Shown: positions 11,583 to 20,421 of the stretch, piece after piece
Layout of the letters: every line of letters starts with the position of its first letter
How positions within the stretch are numbered: the stretch's first letter is position 1
Assembly: GCA_903877095.1 (NCBI GenBank)
Contig: CAIRCP010000239.1
Coordinates: forward strand, 1-46,928
Reading direction: 5' to 3'
From: an uncultured Actinomycetes bacterium
GTDB lineage: Bacteria; Actinomycetota; Actinomycetes; Mycobacteriales; Mycobacteriaceae
DNA length: 46,928 nucleotides
Made by a program: the position numbers and the translations under genes
Notes under the pieces: model-generated
Databases searched by the model: none
Seen by the model: only the letters and a program-made list of their open reading frames with translations
Told to the model about the DNA's origin: nothing

Positions 11583-12122
11583 CTAGAGCACGAGCAGCAT
11601 CCGGGTGTTACCGAGGATGTTCGGTTTGACATAGCTGAGGTCGAGGAATTCGGCCACGCCGACGTCGTAGGACCGGCACATCTCCTCGTACACCTCGGCC
11701 GTGACGGGTGTGCCCTCGACCTCGGCGAATCCGTGCCGTCCGAAGAACTCGGTCTCGAACGTCAGCACGAACAACCGCTCCAGCTGAAGTTCGCGGGCGA
11801 CTTGCAGCAGCCGGTCGACGATCGCGTGCCCGACGCCTCTGCCGCGTACCTGGGGGTCCACCGCCACCGTCCGCACTTCGCCGAGGTCGGCCCACAGCAC
11901 ATGCAGGGCGCCGCAGCCGACCACGGTGCCCTCCATTTCGGCGACCCAGAACTCCTGGACAGCCTCATACAGGGTGACCAGGTTCTTCTCCAGGAGGATT
12001 CGCCCGGCATAGGTGTCGACGAGACGTTTGATCTCTGGAACGTCCGAGGTTCGGGCCCGACGGACGACCACTCGGCGTTCGCGGCCGTCGACCGGCGCGG
12101 ACTCGGGGTACCTCTCGTGCAC
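11583..12122 (-). CDS. argA: GNAT-type L-glutamate/L-glutamine N-acetyltransferase ArgA
   Basis: This short N-acetylglutamate synthase feeds arginine biosynthesis. The 179-residue single GNAT domain contains VVRRARTSDVPEIKRLV, LLEKNLVTLYEAVQEFWVA, the acetyl-CoA loop VDPQVRGRGVGHAIV, and a C-terminus SYVKPNILGNTRMLLVL almost the same as M. tuberculosis Rv2747. The start is GTG at 12122; the extra N-terminal residues before VVRRAR vary in the family. It is convergent with ftsK (20 bases) and divergent from pgsA (56 bases). Confidence 0.94.
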   Translation of the reverse strand: MHERYPESAPVDGRERRVVVRRARTSDVPEIKRLVDTYAGRILLEKNLVTLYEAVQEFWVAEMEGTVVGCGALHVLWADLGEVRTVAVDPQVRGRGVGHAIVDRLLQVARELQLERLFVLTFETEFFGRHGFAEVEGTPVTAEVYEEMCRSYDVGVAEFLDLSYVKPNILGNTRMLLVL

Positions 12123-12178
12123 GGCGCAACCTTATCGGGTCCCGACATTAACTCCGCGGTAGCGATATTCTGATTTTC

Positions 12179-12775
12179 GTGCCGGGCCCACCCCAGACTC
12201 CTGAGGAGGTTCAGCGCGCCCGGATGGCCAACGTCCCCAACCTCTTGACCGGCCTGCGACTGGTGCTCGTCCCGGTCTTCCTGTTTTTCCTCTTCGCCGG
12301 CGACGGCCACGAAACGGCTAGCCGAATCGTGGCCTTTCTGGTTTTCGCGGTTGCGGTGATTACCGATCAGGTCGACGGTTCGCTGGCTCGCAAATACGGC
12401 GTGGTCACCGAATTCGGCAAGCTCGCCGATCCCATCGCCGACAAGATGCTGATGGGTGCGGCGTTGATAGGTCTGTCCGAACTAGGCGACCTGCCCTGGT
12501 GGGTGACCATCGTGATCCTGGTCCGGGAGATCGGGGTGACCCTGCTCCGTTTCGCCGTCATCAAGCGGGGCGTGATCCCGGCCAGTCGGGGCGGGAAACT
12601 CAAGACGCTCGTGCAGGCCATCGCCATCGGGTTGTTCATCCTCCCGCTCCACAACTTGCCACCGGCCTGGCAGACGGTCGCGTGGGCGGTCATGTGGGTC
12701 GCCATCGTATTGACGCTGGTCACGGGTGTGGACTACGTGGTTTCGGCGCTTCGTGGGAACAAGGTAGACGCCTGA
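12179..12775 (+). CDS. pgsA: CDP-diacylglycerol-glycerol-3-phosphate 3-phosphatidyltransferase (PgsA family)
   Basis: This membrane enzyme transfers a phosphatidyl group from CDP-diacylglycerol to an alcohol acceptor, most likely glycerol 3-phosphate for phosphatidylglycerol. The 198-residue protein has about five helices. The CDP-alcohol phosphotransferase motif D-x2-DG-x2-AR-x8-G-x3-D-x3-D begins near residue 63 ([12 protein letters not shown], then LADPIADKM). It starts with GTG. The downstream neighbour is clgR, as at Rv2746c-Rv2745c. The exact acceptor is inferred from the orthologue position. Confidence 0.92.
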   Translation: MPGPPQTPEEVQRARMANVPNLLTGLRLVLVPVFLFFLFAGDGHETASRIVAFLVFAVAVITDQVDGSLARKYGVVTEFGKLADPIADKMLMGAALIGLSELGDLPWWVTIVILVREIGVTLLRFAVIKRGVIPASRGGKLKTLVQAIAIGLFILPLHNLPPAWQTVAWAVMWVAIVLTLVTGVDYVVSALRGNKVDA

Positions 12776-12785
12776 TCCTCCCTCC

Positions 12786-12813
12786 GGGAACCAACCCGGG
12801 TCTCGCATCGTTG
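12786..12813 (+). promoter_or_regulatory. SigE/SigH-type ECF promoter of clgR
   Basis: GGGAAC at 12786-12791 and CGTTG at 12809-12813 are separated by 17 bases, matching the -35/-10 pattern of SigE/SigH-type promoters in mycobacteria. It lies in the 74-bp pgsA-clgR gap, 36 bases before the clgR start. In M. tuberculosis clgR-pspA is known to depend on SigE. The same architecture precedes sigB in this window. Confidence 0.8.
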
Positions 12814-12849
12814 CACGTATTGCTGCATCGAATCGAGGAGGACAGCGCA

Positions 12850-13161
12850 TTGGCGGTACTGCTGCGTGAAGTGATCGGTGACGTCCTGCGGCGTGCCCGC
12901 ACATCGCAAGGCCGCACGTTGCGCGAAGTCTCTGACTCCGCGCGAGTCAGTCTCGGCTATCTCTCCGAGGTCGAGCGGGGCCGCAAGGAAGCCTCCAGCG
13001 AGTTGCTGAGCGCGATCTGCACCGCATTGGACGTTCCGATGTCGCGGGTGCTCTGCGACGCCGGCGCCGAACTGGCCTGCCAGGAGGGCGTCAACCGCCT
13101 CCCCGAGCCGGCGGCGTCGACCACTGTCATCCCGCATTCGGTCGCCATGGCAGTCGCCTGA
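12850..13161 (+). CDS. clgR: Clp gene regulator ClgR (XRE family)
   Basis: ClgR activates clp protease and psp genes under envelope stress. The 103-residue protein has an XRE helix-turn-helix ([20 protein letters not shown], then [17 protein letters not shown]). The likely start is TTG at 12850 ([14 protein letters not shown]), supported by GAGGAGG eight bases upstream and by the M. tuberculosis protein start. The open frame runs farther upstream through the pgsA region but that part is not family-like. The C-terminus ends in AVA, a small-residue tail consistent with the known turnover of ClgR by Clp protease. pspA and pspM follow. Confidence 0.92.
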   Translation: MAVLLREVIGDVLRRARTSQGRTLREVSDSARVSLGYLSEVERGRKEASSELLSAICTALDVPMSRVLCDAGAELACQEGVNRLPEPAASTTVIPHSVAMAVA

Positions 13162-13296
13162 TTCGGTGATTCGCCAGAATTCCCACGACCCGACCGTCAT
13201 ACCGAGTGTGGGCTTCGGGGGGGAACCGATAAATTGGGCACCGATACAACCGGCATGACTCCCCATGCGGTAGTCGACTTGAAGGCGGGCAAATAA

Positions 13297-14100
13297 ATGG
13301 CCAATCCGTTCGTGAAGGCGTGGAAGTACCTGATGGCGCTGTTCGGCGCGAAGGTGGACGAGTACGCCGATCCCAAGATCCAGATCCAGCAGGCCATTGA
13401 GGAAGAGCAGCGTCGGCACCAGGGGCTGACCCAGCAGGCCGCTCAGGTCATCGGCACCCAGCGTCAACTGGAGATGCGGCTGAACCGGCAGCTCGCCGAT
13501 ATCGAGAAGCTGCAGGCCAACGTCCGCCAGGCCCTGACCCTGGCCGACCAGGCCGCGGCTGCCGGCGACGTCGCCAAGGCCACCGAGTACACCAACGCCG
13601 CCGAAGCCTTCGCGGCCCAGCTGGTGTCGGCCGAGCAAAACGTCGAGGACCTCAAGGTCCAGCACGACCAGGCACTGCAGGCCGCGCAGCAGGCGAAGAA
13701 GGCCGTCGAGCAGAGCGCATTGAATCTGCAGCAGAAGGTCGGTGAGCGCACCAAGCTTCTCGGCCAGCTGGAACAGGCCAAGATGCAGGAGAAGGTCGCC
13801 GAGTCGCTGCGGTCCATGGATGCGATGGCCGCCCCCGCCAACACACCGAGCCTCGACGAGGTCCGCGAGAAGATCGAGCAGCGCTACGCCAACGCCATGG
13901 GCTCGGCGGAGTTGGCTCAGAACTCGGTGCAGGGCCGGATGATGGAAGTTCAGCAGGCCGGCGTTCAGATGGCCGGGCACTCCCGGCTGGAGCAGATCCG
14001 CGCTTCGATGCGCGGCGATGCACTGCCGGCCGGCGGTGCCACCGCAACCCCGGCGGCCCCGGCCGTCACTTCGGAGCCCGAGCAGCCGCTCGGTCAGTAA
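13297..14100 (+). CDS. pspA: Phage shock protein A homologue (35-kDa antigen)
   Basis: PspA/IM30 proteins are peripheral membrane coiled-coil proteins that stabilise the damaged envelope. The 267-residue protein starts [19 protein letters not shown] and is almost entirely helical and rich in Gln, Ala and Glu, as expected. It matches Rv2744c along its length. The Ala/Pro-rich tail after about residue 240 is the variable part. It lies 135 bases after clgR and 21 bases before pspM. PspA in mycobacteria binds ClgR and inhibits it, forming a feedback loop. Confidence 0.95.
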   Translation: MANPFVKAWKYLMALFGAKVDEYADPKIQIQQAIEEEQRRHQGLTQQAAQVIGTQRQLEMRLNRQLADIEKLQANVRQALTLADQAAAAGDVAKATEYTNAAEAFAAQLVSAEQNVEDLKVQHDQALQAAQQAKKAVEQSALNLQQKVGERTKLLGQLEQAKMQEKVAESLRSMDAMAAPANTPSLDEVREKIEQRYANAMGSAELAQNSVQGRMMEVQQAGVQMAGHSRLEQIRASMRGDALPAGGATATPAAPAVTSEPEQPLGQ

Positions 14101-14121
14101 GACCACCATGGGAGGTACTCG

Positions 14122-14937
14122 ATGACGGTGAAAGCCGAAGCCGGGATTGGATCGCGGTCTTGGCGGTCGGCGCTGCAACGCAGCGTCGACACCGTCAGCG
14201 AGTACGCCGACGTCGCCGCGCAGAAGCTCAGCGCGATGTCCGATCCGCGGGCTCGGCTGCTGCGCAAGCGGCGTTGGTCGTTACGGCTCGGATTGTTCTT
14301 CGGTTTTGCGTCGGCGTTCTGGATGTCTGTCACCGGCTTGCTCGCGTCCTGGAGCACACCGGTGTGGGCGTTGCTGATCACCGGTCTGATCGCCGCCGGT
14401 GCGGCTGTCCCCGCCACGCTGTGGCTGCTGCGCTACCGGTGGCTGCGCGGTGAACCCCTCCCGCCGCAGCGCGAGGTGAGCCTGCGCCGCCTGCCGCCGC
14501 ACGGCTCCGTCGCCCGTCCGGCGATGGCGGCCCTGGGCGCCTCCGAGCGGGGTTTGCACTCGCTGCTCGCGGTGCTCGACAGCGGAAAGATGTTGCCTAG
14601 TGGGGAGATTCGTGACCTCACCGCGGCGGCGGGCCGCTCGGCGGCGACCATGGCCGCCACCGCGGCGCAGGTGGTTGCAATGGAGCGCGCGACCGGCGAG
14701 GACCCGCATGCCCGCGGCTATCTGGCCCCAACGATCAACGCGCTGACGGCGCAACTCAACAGCGGGGTCCGTCAGTACAACGGGATGGTCACCGCCGCCG
14801 CCCACGTGGTGTCGTCGGCGAACGCCGGCGCAGCGGTCATCGATCAGCGCTACCGCGATGAATTGGTCGACGCCACCGATCAGCTGCTGGGGTGGGCGCA
14901 GGCGTTCGAGGAACTGGGCCCGGCGCCGCGCTTCTGA
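14122..14937 (+). CDS. pspM: Psp system membrane protein PspM
   Basis: This 271-residue protein corresponds to Rv2743c, the integral membrane partner of PspA. Two adjacent hydrophobic segments lie around residues 53-78 and 80-106 (LRLGLFFGFASAFWMSV and PVWALLITGLIAAGAA). A soluble helical C-terminal domain follows (MAATAAQVVAMERA and LGWAQAFEELGPAPRF). GGGAGG sits upstream of ATG 14122. In M. tuberculosis the operon continues with pspN (Rv2742c). Here the next gene is a convergent ephG, so pspN is missing from this locus. Confidence 0.9.
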   Translation: MTVKAEAGIGSRSWRSALQRSVDTVSEYADVAAQKLSAMSDPRARLLRKRRWSLRLGLFFGFASAFWMSVTGLLASWSTPVWALLITGLIAAGAAVPATLWLLRYRWLRGEPLPPQREVSLRRLPPHGSVARPAMAALGASERGLHSLLAVLDSGKMLPSGEIRDLTAAAGRSAATMAATAAQVVAMERATGEDPHARGYLAPTINALTAQLNSGVRQYNGMVTAAAHVVSSANAGAAVIDQRYRDELVDATDQLLGWAQAFEELGPAPRF

Positions 14938-14962
14938 CCGTCTCCAGAGCTGCTGACCGTTT

Positions 14963-15412
14963 CTAGAGCGTGGGTCGCAGCGCCGGAACCGCTGCGCCGA
15001 TCGCGCCGCGGACGAACGCCTTGGTCATGTCCCACATGTCGAAGTAGTCCCGCCACAACGTGATTCGTCCGCTTGACACCTCGAACACGCCGCACACCCA
15101 GAACTGCAGGCGCAGCCGCCCGAGCTGCAGCACGTCGGTGCGCTCGGTGAGCACCGATGAGCCGTTGACCGCGATCCGGTGGATCTTCACCTCGAATCCC
15201 AGTCGGCCTTCCATGGCGCGAAAGAGTTTTACGGCGCGGGCTCGGCCGTGGATCGTCGGGAAGCCGACGTTTTGATAGACCAGGTTCTCGTCGAGCACGG
15301 CAGCGGCGCCGTCTGTGTCCTGAGCTTGCAGGCTGCTGAGCAGGATCTCGACGGTGTGGGCGTTGTCGATGTCAGAGTTGGCATCGGCGCTGACGGAGAT
15401 CTGGTCGGTCAT
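14963..15412 (-). CDS. ephG: Limonene-1,2-epoxide hydrolase-like protein EphG
   Basis: This is a small NTF2-fold epoxide hydrolase of the limonene epoxide hydrolase/cholesterol epoxide type, equivalent to Rv2740. Starting at ATG 15412 (MTDQISVSAD) gives 149 residues, the same length as the M. tuberculosis protein. The open frame extends upstream into the divergent glycosyltransferase, but that extension is not family-like. The fold motifs VEILLSSLQAQD, RITLWRDYFDMWDM and an Arg/Asp-containing core are visible. It is convergent with pspM (25 bases between stops). A lipid or sterol epoxide substrate is likely, not proven. Confidence 0.9.
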   Translation of the reverse strand: MTDQISVSADANSDIDNAHTVEILLSSLQAQDTDGAAAVLDENLVYQNVGFPTIHGRARAVKLFRAMEGRLGFEVKIHRIAVNGSSVLTERTDVLQLGRLRLQFWVCGVFEVSSGRITLWRDYFDMWDMTKAFVRGAIGAAVPALRPTL

Positions 15413-15454
15413 GCTGTCCACCCTAGCCTCGCCGTGCTGTGACAGGGTGGGTCG

Positions 15455-16618
15455 ATGCGGGTCGCCGTGGTTGCCGGGCCGGAAGCGGGCCATGCCTTCC
15501 CGGCGATTGCCCTGTGCCTGCGCCTTCTTGCGGCCGGCGACGATCCCGTCCTGTTCACGGGGACGGAATGGATCGACACGGCCCAGGCCGCCGGTATCGA
15601 GGCGATCGAGTTGGGCGGTCTTGATCCCGAGGACACCGACGACGCCGACGACGCCGGGGCCAAAATTCACCAGCGCGCGGCGCGGATGGCTGCGCTCAAT
15701 AGGCCGGTGCTGCAACGGATTCGGCCCGATCTGGTGGTCTCCGATGTGATCACGGTCTGCGGCGGGATGGCCGCCGAACTACTTGGTGTGCCGTGGGTGG
15801 AGCTCAGCCCGCACCCGCTGTACCGCCCGTCGAAGGGCCTGCCGCCGATCGGAACCGGTCTTGCTCCGGGCACCGGGGTCGCCGGGCGGCTGCGTGACGC
15901 GGGTTTGCGTGCAATGACCGCCCGATCGATTCGCGCCGGCGACCGCCAGCGCTCGGCCGCCCGCGCCGGAATCGGGCTTTCCGCCCCCGATCCCGGTCCG
16001 CGGCGCCGGCTGATCGCCACACTGCCGGCCCTGGAGGTGCCGCGGCCGGACTGGCCGGCCGAAGCCGTCGTCGTCGGCCCGTTGCATTTCGAACCGACTG
16101 CCGACGTCGTTGCGGCACCCCCCGGGGATGGACCGGTGATCGTCGTCGCGCCGTCGACCGCGATCACCGGGGCCGCCGGCCTGGCCGAATCTGCACTGGA
16201 GCACCTGGTTCCGGGACGTACGCTGCCGGCGGGTTCGCGGTTGGTGGTGTCCCGGCTCGGCGGCGACGACGTGGAGGTGCCGCCGTGGGCGACGGTAGGC
16301 CGGGTGCGGCAGGACGAATTGCTGCAGGTGGCCGACGTGGTGGTGTGCGGCGGTGGGCACGGCATGCTGTCGAAGACGTTGCTGGCCGGAGTGCCGATGG
16401 TGGTCGTGCCCGGTGGTGGCGATCAGTGGGAGTTGGCGAATCGGGTTGCGCGACAGGGCAGTGCGCGGTTGGTGCGGCCGCTGACGGGGGAGGCGTTGGC
16501 CGCCGCTGTCGGAGCGGTGCTGTCGGATCCCGGCTACCGGCGGGCTGCACGCCGGGCGGGGGAGAGCGTCGCCGGGGTGGTCGATCCGGTACAGGTGTGC
16601 CATGAGGCGACTCGGTAG
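15455..16618 (+). CDS. GT1-type nucleotide-sugar glycosyltransferase
   Basis: This 387-residue GT-B-fold transferase is similar to Rv2739c. The N-terminal domain begins MRVAVVAGPEAGHAFPAIAL, with a nucleotide/acceptor loop. The C-terminal donor-binding half contains VVVCGGGHGMLSKTLLAGVP and VPGGGDQWELANRV, a GT1-like nucleotide-sugar motif. The start is ATG 15455, divergent from ephG with only 42 bases between them. That gap has a 7-bp inverted repeat (CCACCCT at 15418, AGGGTGG at 15444). DUF3046 follows after nine bases. The acceptor is unknown; glycolipid or secondary-metabolite glycosylation are both possible. Confidence 0.88.
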   Translation: MRVAVVAGPEAGHAFPAIALCLRLLAAGDDPVLFTGTEWIDTAQAAGIEAIELGGLDPEDTDDADDAGAKIHQRAARMAALNRPVLQRIRPDLVVSDVITVCGGMAAELLGVPWVELSPHPLYRPSKGLPPIGTGLAPGTGVAGRLRDAGLRAMTARSIRAGDRQRSAARAGIGLSAPDPGPRRRLIATLPALEVPRPDWPAEAVVVGPLHFEPTADVVAAPPGDGPVIVVAPSTAITGAAGLAESALEHLVPGRTLPAGSRLVVSRLGGDDVEVPPWATVGRVRQDELLQVADVVVCGGGHGMLSKTLLAGVPMVVVPGGGDQWELANRVARQGSARLVRPLTGEALAAAVGAVLSDPGYRRAARRAGESVAGVVDPVQVCHEATR

Positions 16619-16627
16619 GTTGGTGGC

Positions 16628-16822
16628 GTGCGGCTGACGCAATTCCGTGAACTCGTCGTGGAGCGGTTCGGTTCGGTGCGCGGGGCGTCGATGCTGGTCG
16701 ACCATGTGCTGACCGGGCTGGGTGGGCGGACCGCCGAGCAGGCGATCGAGGACGGAGTCGACCCGCGGGACGTGTGGTGGGCGCTGTGCGCCGATTTCGA
16801 CGTTCCACGGGATCAGTGGTAG
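16628..16822 (+). CDS. DUF3046 family protein
   Basis: This 64-residue protein (MRLTQFRELVVERFG to VPRDQW, GTG start) matches the small actinobacterial DUF3046 family found upstream of recA, including Rv2738c. It contains no known catalytic motif. It lies nine bases after the glycosyltransferase and 177 bases before recA. Function is unknown. Confidence 0.88.
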   Translation: MRLTQFRELVVERFGSVRGASMLVDHVLTGLGGRTAEQAIEDGVDPRDVWWALCADFDVPRDQW

Positions 16823-16859
16823 TTCCGGGCCCCCGGGGACGACACGCGGGCGCGCCTGC

Positions 16860-16887
16860 TTGTCATCGAACACATGTTCGTTATTGT
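16860..16887 (+). promoter_or_regulatory. LexA-controlled recA promoter (SOS box)
   Basis: TCGAACacatGTTCGT at 16866-16881 is a mycobacterial SOS box with one mismatch in the second half-site. TTGTCA (16860-16865) and TTATTG (16881-16886) look like -35 and -10 elements flanking it, so LexA binding would block the promoter. This matches the distal recA promoter of M. tuberculosis. Confidence 0.88.
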
Positions 16888-16922
16888 GGTGAATGTTCGA
16901 CCGCTGTTGATGGCGGAGTTTT

Positions 16923-16945
16923 TTGTCGGAGGCCTTCTCTACCGT
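16923..16945 (+). promoter_or_regulatory. RecA-independent (PafBC-type) damage promoter of recA
   Basis: TTGTCGGAG, eight bases, then TACCGT fits the RecA-NDp consensus TTGTCRGTG-N8-TAnnnT with one mismatch. This is the promoter type that PafBC activates. It is 55 bases upstream of the recA ATG and downstream of the SOS promoter, the same order as in M. tuberculosis. Confidence 0.8.
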
Positions 16946-16999
16946 CGGGGCTAACCGACCAACACCGGTCAACCGAACACACACCGAACGGAGACACCC

Positions 17000-18052
17000 A
17001 TGGCGCAGCAGCCCCCCGATCGCGAGAAGGCCCTCGCACTCGCGATGGCGCAGATCGAGAAGAACCACGGCAAGGGCGCGGTGATGCGCCTCGGTGACGA
17101 GGTCCGCCAGCCCATCGCGGTCATCCCGACCGGTTCCATCGCCCTGGACGTGGCGCTGGGCATCGGCGGATTGCCCCGCGGCCGCGTCGTTGAGATCTAC
17201 GGCCCGGAGTCCTCGGGCAAGACCACAGTCGCCCTGCATGCGGTGGCCAATGCTCAGGCCGCCGGCGGTATCGCGGCGTTCATCGACGCTGAGCACGCCC
17301 TGGATCCGGAGTACGCCAAAAACCTCGGCGTCGACACCGACTCGCTGCTCGTGAGCCAGCCCGACACCGGTGAGCAGGCACTGGAGATCGCCGACATGCT
17401 GGTGCGCTCCGGAGCGATCGACATCCTGGTCATCGACTCGGTGGCTGCGCTGGTGCCGCGTGCGGAGATCGAGGGTGAGATGGGCGACAGCCACGTCGGC
17501 CTGCAGGCCCGGCTGATGAGCCAGGCCCTGCGCAAGATGACCGGCGCACTGAGCAACTCGAACACCACCGCGATCTTCATCAATCAGCTCCGCGAGAAGA
17601 TCGGCGTGATGTTCGGCTCGCCCGAAACGACCACCGGCGGCAAGGCTTTGAAGTTCTACGCGTCGGTGCGACTGGATGTCCGCCGGATCGAGACCCTCAA
17701 AGACGGCTCCGATGCGGTCGGCAACCGCACCCGCGTCAAGGTGGTCAAGAACAAAGTCTCGCCGCCGTTCAAGCAGGCCGAGTTCGACATCCTCTACGGC
17801 AAGGGCATCAGTCGCGAGGGCTCGCTCATCGACATGGGTGTCGAGCAGGGCTTCATCCGCAAGTCCGGGTCGTGGTTCACCTATGAAGGTGAACAGTTGG
17901 GCCAGGGCAAGGAGAACGCCCGCAACTTCATGATGCAGAACCCCGACGTGGCCAACGAGATCGAGAAGAAGATCAAGGAGAAGCTCGGCATCGGGGCCGT
18001 ACTGACCGACGAGTTGATCGATGGCGTCCTGCCAGCCCCAGTCGACTTCTGA
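17000..18052 (+). CDS. recA: Recombinase A (intein-free)
   Basis: RecA drives homologous strand exchange and LexA self-cleavage. The 350-residue protein has Walker A GPESSGKT at residues 68-75 and the usual core, followed by an acidic-to-basic C-terminal end. It is collinear with mycobacterial RecA but lacks the intein that interrupts M. tuberculosis RecA. Two promoters precede it (an SOS box and a RecA-independent motif). recX begins 32 bases before the recA stop in another frame. Confidence 0.98.
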   Translation: MAQQPPDREKALALAMAQIEKNHGKGAVMRLGDEVRQPIAVIPTGSIALDVALGIGGLPRGRVVEIYGPESSGKTTVALHAVANAQAAGGIAAFIDAEHALDPEYAKNLGVDTDSLLVSQPDTGEQALEIADMLVRSGAIDILVIDSVAALVPRAEIEGEMGDSHVGLQARLMSQALRKMTGALSNSNTTAIFINQLREKIGVMFGSPETTTGGKALKFYASVRLDVRRIETLKDGSDAVGNRTRVKVVKNKVSPPFKQAEFDILYGKGISREGSLIDMGVEQGFIRKSGSWFTYEGEQLGQGKENARNFMMQNPDVANEIEKKIKEKLGIGAVLTDELIDGVLPAPVDF

Positions 18053-18539
18053 GACACGCGAGGAGCAGGCGCATGCAGTGTGCTTGCGCCTGCTCACCGT
18101 GCGAGCCCGGACCCGTGCTGAACTCGCCGGGCAGCTGGCCAAGCGTGGTTACCCCGACGCTGTCGTCACTGCGGCGCTGAGCCGACTGGAGTCTGTCGGG
18201 CTCATCGACGATGAGGACTTCGCCGACCAGTGGGTGCGTTCCCGACAGGCCAACGCGGGAAAGGGCAAGCGCGCACTGGCCGCTGAGTTGCGGACCAAGG
18301 GTGTCGATGACGATGTGATCGCCATCGCGCTCGATGGAGTCGACGCCGAAGCAGAGCGGGTGCGGGCCGAGCAGTTGGTGGAGCGTCGGCTTCGGCGGGA
18401 GATGCTCGGTGACGATGACGACCCGAAAGTGATGCGTCGACTGGTGGCGATGTTGGCCCGCCGCGGCTACAGCCAGAGCATGGCCGTCGCGGTGGTCGCC
18501 GACTCCCTGGCCGCCGAGCGGGAACGCCGCCGGGTGTAG
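18021..18539 (+). CDS. recX: RecA regulatory protein RecX
   Basis: RecX inhibits RecA filament growth. The 172-residue protein shows the three-helix repeat pattern of the family ([51 protein letters not shown]). It starts at ATG 18021 inside the 3' end of recA, with a 32-base overlap as in other mycobacteria, giving co-transcription and probably translational coupling. Confidence 0.95.
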   Translation: MASCQPQSTSETREEQAHAVCLRLLTVRARTRAELAGQLAKRGYPDAVVTAALSRLESVGLIDDEDFADQWVRSRQANAGKGKRALAAELRTKGVDDDVIAIALDGVDAEAERVRAEQLVERRLRREMLGDDDDPKVMRRLVAMLARRGYSQSMAVAVVADSLAAERERRRV

Positions 18540-18576
18540 CAGAGGCCGGCGGAGCCACCCGGTCTAGGCTCGGATT

Positions 18577-19398
18577 ATGCGGATCTCGGTGAAACTCGCG
18601 CCGACGTTTCCCTATCCCGAACTCGAACAGTTCTGGCGCGACGCCGACCGCCTCGGATTCGAGACGGTCTGGAACTACGACCACTTCTACGGTCTGGTGA
18701 AGAACGAAACGCCGACACTGGAGGGCTGGACCTCGCTGGCTGCCATGGGCGTCGTCGTCCGTCGGGCGCGAGTCGGCTGCATGGTGACCGGGGTGACCTA
18801 CCGCAACCCCGCGATCCTGGCCAAGATGGCCGTCACCGTCGACCACATCACCGGCGGCCGAATGGATTTCGGGATCGGCGCAGGCTGGCACGCCGACGAG
18901 CACCGCGGCTACGGCATTGACTTTCCCGCGCCCGGCACCCGGGTCGACATGCTCGACGAGGCGCTCACCGTCATCAAACGCCTGTGGACGGAGGAGTCGG
19001 TGACGTTCGCGGGGCGGTACTACACGCTGACCGAGGCACTGTGCGAGCCCAAGCCGATCCAGCGTCCGCATCCGCCGATCGTCGTCGGTGGTTCCAAGCC
19101 CAGGATGCTGCGGGTCATCGCCCGGCATGCCGACGAATGGAACATGCCCAGCCACGAAGGGCCCGCGGAATGGGGTGAGGCCAACACCCGGTTGGACGAA
19201 GCGTGCGTTGAGGTAGGTCGCGACGCAACGGCCGTGACCCGGTCGGTGCAGTTGTTTCTGCACCCGCGCAAACCCGGACAGGTCGACGAGCAGCTCAGCA
19301 TGCTTCCGCAGTACCGGGAACTGGGTTGTCAGCATGCCGTGCTGTCGTTTTATCAGCCGCCCGGCCCGGAACTATTGGAGCGCTGCGCCCGCCTGTGA
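18577..19398 (+). CDS. LLM-class F420-dependent oxidoreductase
   Basis: This 273-residue luciferase-like TIM barrel starts MRISVKLAPTFPYPELEQFW. The typical features are FETVWNYDHF near the N-terminus, GGRMDFGIGAGWHADEHRGYGI, and KPIQRPHPPIVVGGSKPRML. These proteins use reduced F420 (or FMN) to oxidise or reduce small substrates; mycobacteria carry many. It is slightly shorter than the average member but appears complete. It follows recX by 37 bases on the same strand. No substrate can be inferred. Confidence 0.88.
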   Translation: MRISVKLAPTFPYPELEQFWRDADRLGFETVWNYDHFYGLVKNETPTLEGWTSLAAMGVVVRRARVGCMVTGVTYRNPAILAKMAVTVDHITGGRMDFGIGAGWHADEHRGYGIDFPAPGTRVDMLDEALTVIKRLWTEESVTFAGRYYTLTEALCEPKPIQRPHPPIVVGGSKPRMLRVIARHADEWNMPSHEGPAEWGEANTRLDEACVEVGRDATAVTRSVQLFLHPRKPGQVDEQLSMLPQYRELGCQHAVLSFYQPPGPELLERCARL

Positions 19399-19512
19399 CT
19401 AATCGCCGGACGTCTTTGACTCAGCCCCGGACGTCGCGCCGTCGCGCTTGTGCTGCAATGCGGTCTCTGGCCACGGCCAGGTAGTGGTCGCGGCGGTTCG
19501 GCAGGCGGGGGT

Positions 19513-20421
19513 TCAGTCGCCGGGCTCCAGCAGCGCGCTCGGGGCGCCGCCCTGCTCGATGACCCGACCCTCGGGTGTCTCGGGGACCCGCTTGGAGCGC
19601 CGCAGCCTGCGCTCCAGCCGGGTTGCCGCGGCGGAGAGCGCGAAGTTAAGGCTGATCATCAACGCCGCGATCACGATCAGTGCCGGGACGAAGTTGCTGT
19701 AGGTGGAGCCGATCACGGTGCCTTGGCGCACCATCTCCAGGAACGTGATCTGATAGCCGATCGCGGTGTCCTTGAGTACCACCACCAGCTGCGATATCAG
19801 CACCGGCAACATCGACGCGATCGCCTGCGGCAGCAGGATCGACCGCATGGTCTGGCCCCAGCTCATCCCGAGCGCGGCGGCGGCTTCGCTCTGCCCGCGC
19901 GGCAACGAACCCACTCCCGAACGCACGATCTCGGCGATCACCGCGCCGTTGTACAACGTCAGACCGGTCACCACGCCGGCCAGCGCCAGCTGTCTGGACG
20001 GGAACACGCCGTAGAGCGCGAAGAGGAAGTAGGCGAAGATCATCAGGATCAGCACCGGGATCGCCCGGAAGATCTCCACGAACACCGCGCACGGCCATCG
20101 GACCGCGCGCACCGGCGACAATCTGCCCACCCCGAGGAGGAACCCGAGGACCAGGGCCAACACGATCGACACGGCGGCAGCCGTCAGCGTGCCGATGATG
20201 CCCGGAAGCACATACGTCTTCCACAGGTCCCCGGTCATGAACGGGCGCCACTTCGCCGCCGTCAACTGGCCCTTGTCGGCGAGTCGGGAGATCACCGCCC
20301 ATGCCAGCAGGGCCAGCAGCGTCAGGGTGACACCGGAGATGACCCGGTTGCGGGTCCTCGCGCGGGGGCCGGGCGCGTCGAAGAGGACTGAAGACGCCAT
20401 CGCTACCTCACCACCGCCCAC
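19513..20421 (-). CDS. Amino-acid ABC transporter permease (HisM/GluD type)
   Basis: This 302-residue protein is an inner-membrane permease of the polar amino acid family. It has about five helices and the EAA-like loop GSLPRGQSEAAAALGMSWGQTM. It lies downstream of, and overlaps by 19 bases, the binding protein-permease fusion, and the ATPase is at the head of the operon on the same strand. The set resembles the corynebacterial glutamate uptake system (GluA-GluB-GluC-GluD). Glutamate or glutamine as substrate is inferred from family similarity. Confidence 0.9.
   Translation of the reverse strand: MGGGEVAMASSVLFDAPGPRARTRNRVISGVTLTLLALLAWAVISRLADKGQLTAAKWRPFMTGDLWKTYVLPGIIGTLTAAAVSIVLALVLGFLLGVGRLSPVRAVRWPCAVFVEIFRAIPVLILMIFAYFLFALYGVFPSRQLALAGVVTGLTLYNGAVIAEIVRSGVGSLPRGQSEAAAALGMSWGQTMRSILLPQAIASMLPVLISQLVVVLKDTAIGYQITFLEMVRQGTVIGSTYSNFVPALIVIAALMISLNFALSAAATRLERRLRRSKRVPETPEGRVIEQGGAPSALLEPGD

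Noticed and set aside
15413..15454. Divergent operator between ephG and the glycosyltransferase
   Set aside because: The 7-bp inverted repeat with a 19-base spacer is weak and could arise by chance.
17000..18052. Intein in RecA
   Set aside because: The frame is 350 residues long and continuous through the core, with no insertion.
15779..18142. A 787-codon open frame on the minus strand across the glycosyltransferase and recA
   Set aside because: It is antisense to two clear genes. Long antisense frames are common at this GC content, and it has no recognisable domain.
19399..19512. Small gene between the LLM oxidoreductase and the ABC operon
   Set aside because: Only a short direct repeat (CCGGACGTC twice) is visible. 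The open frame there is antisense to the permease.
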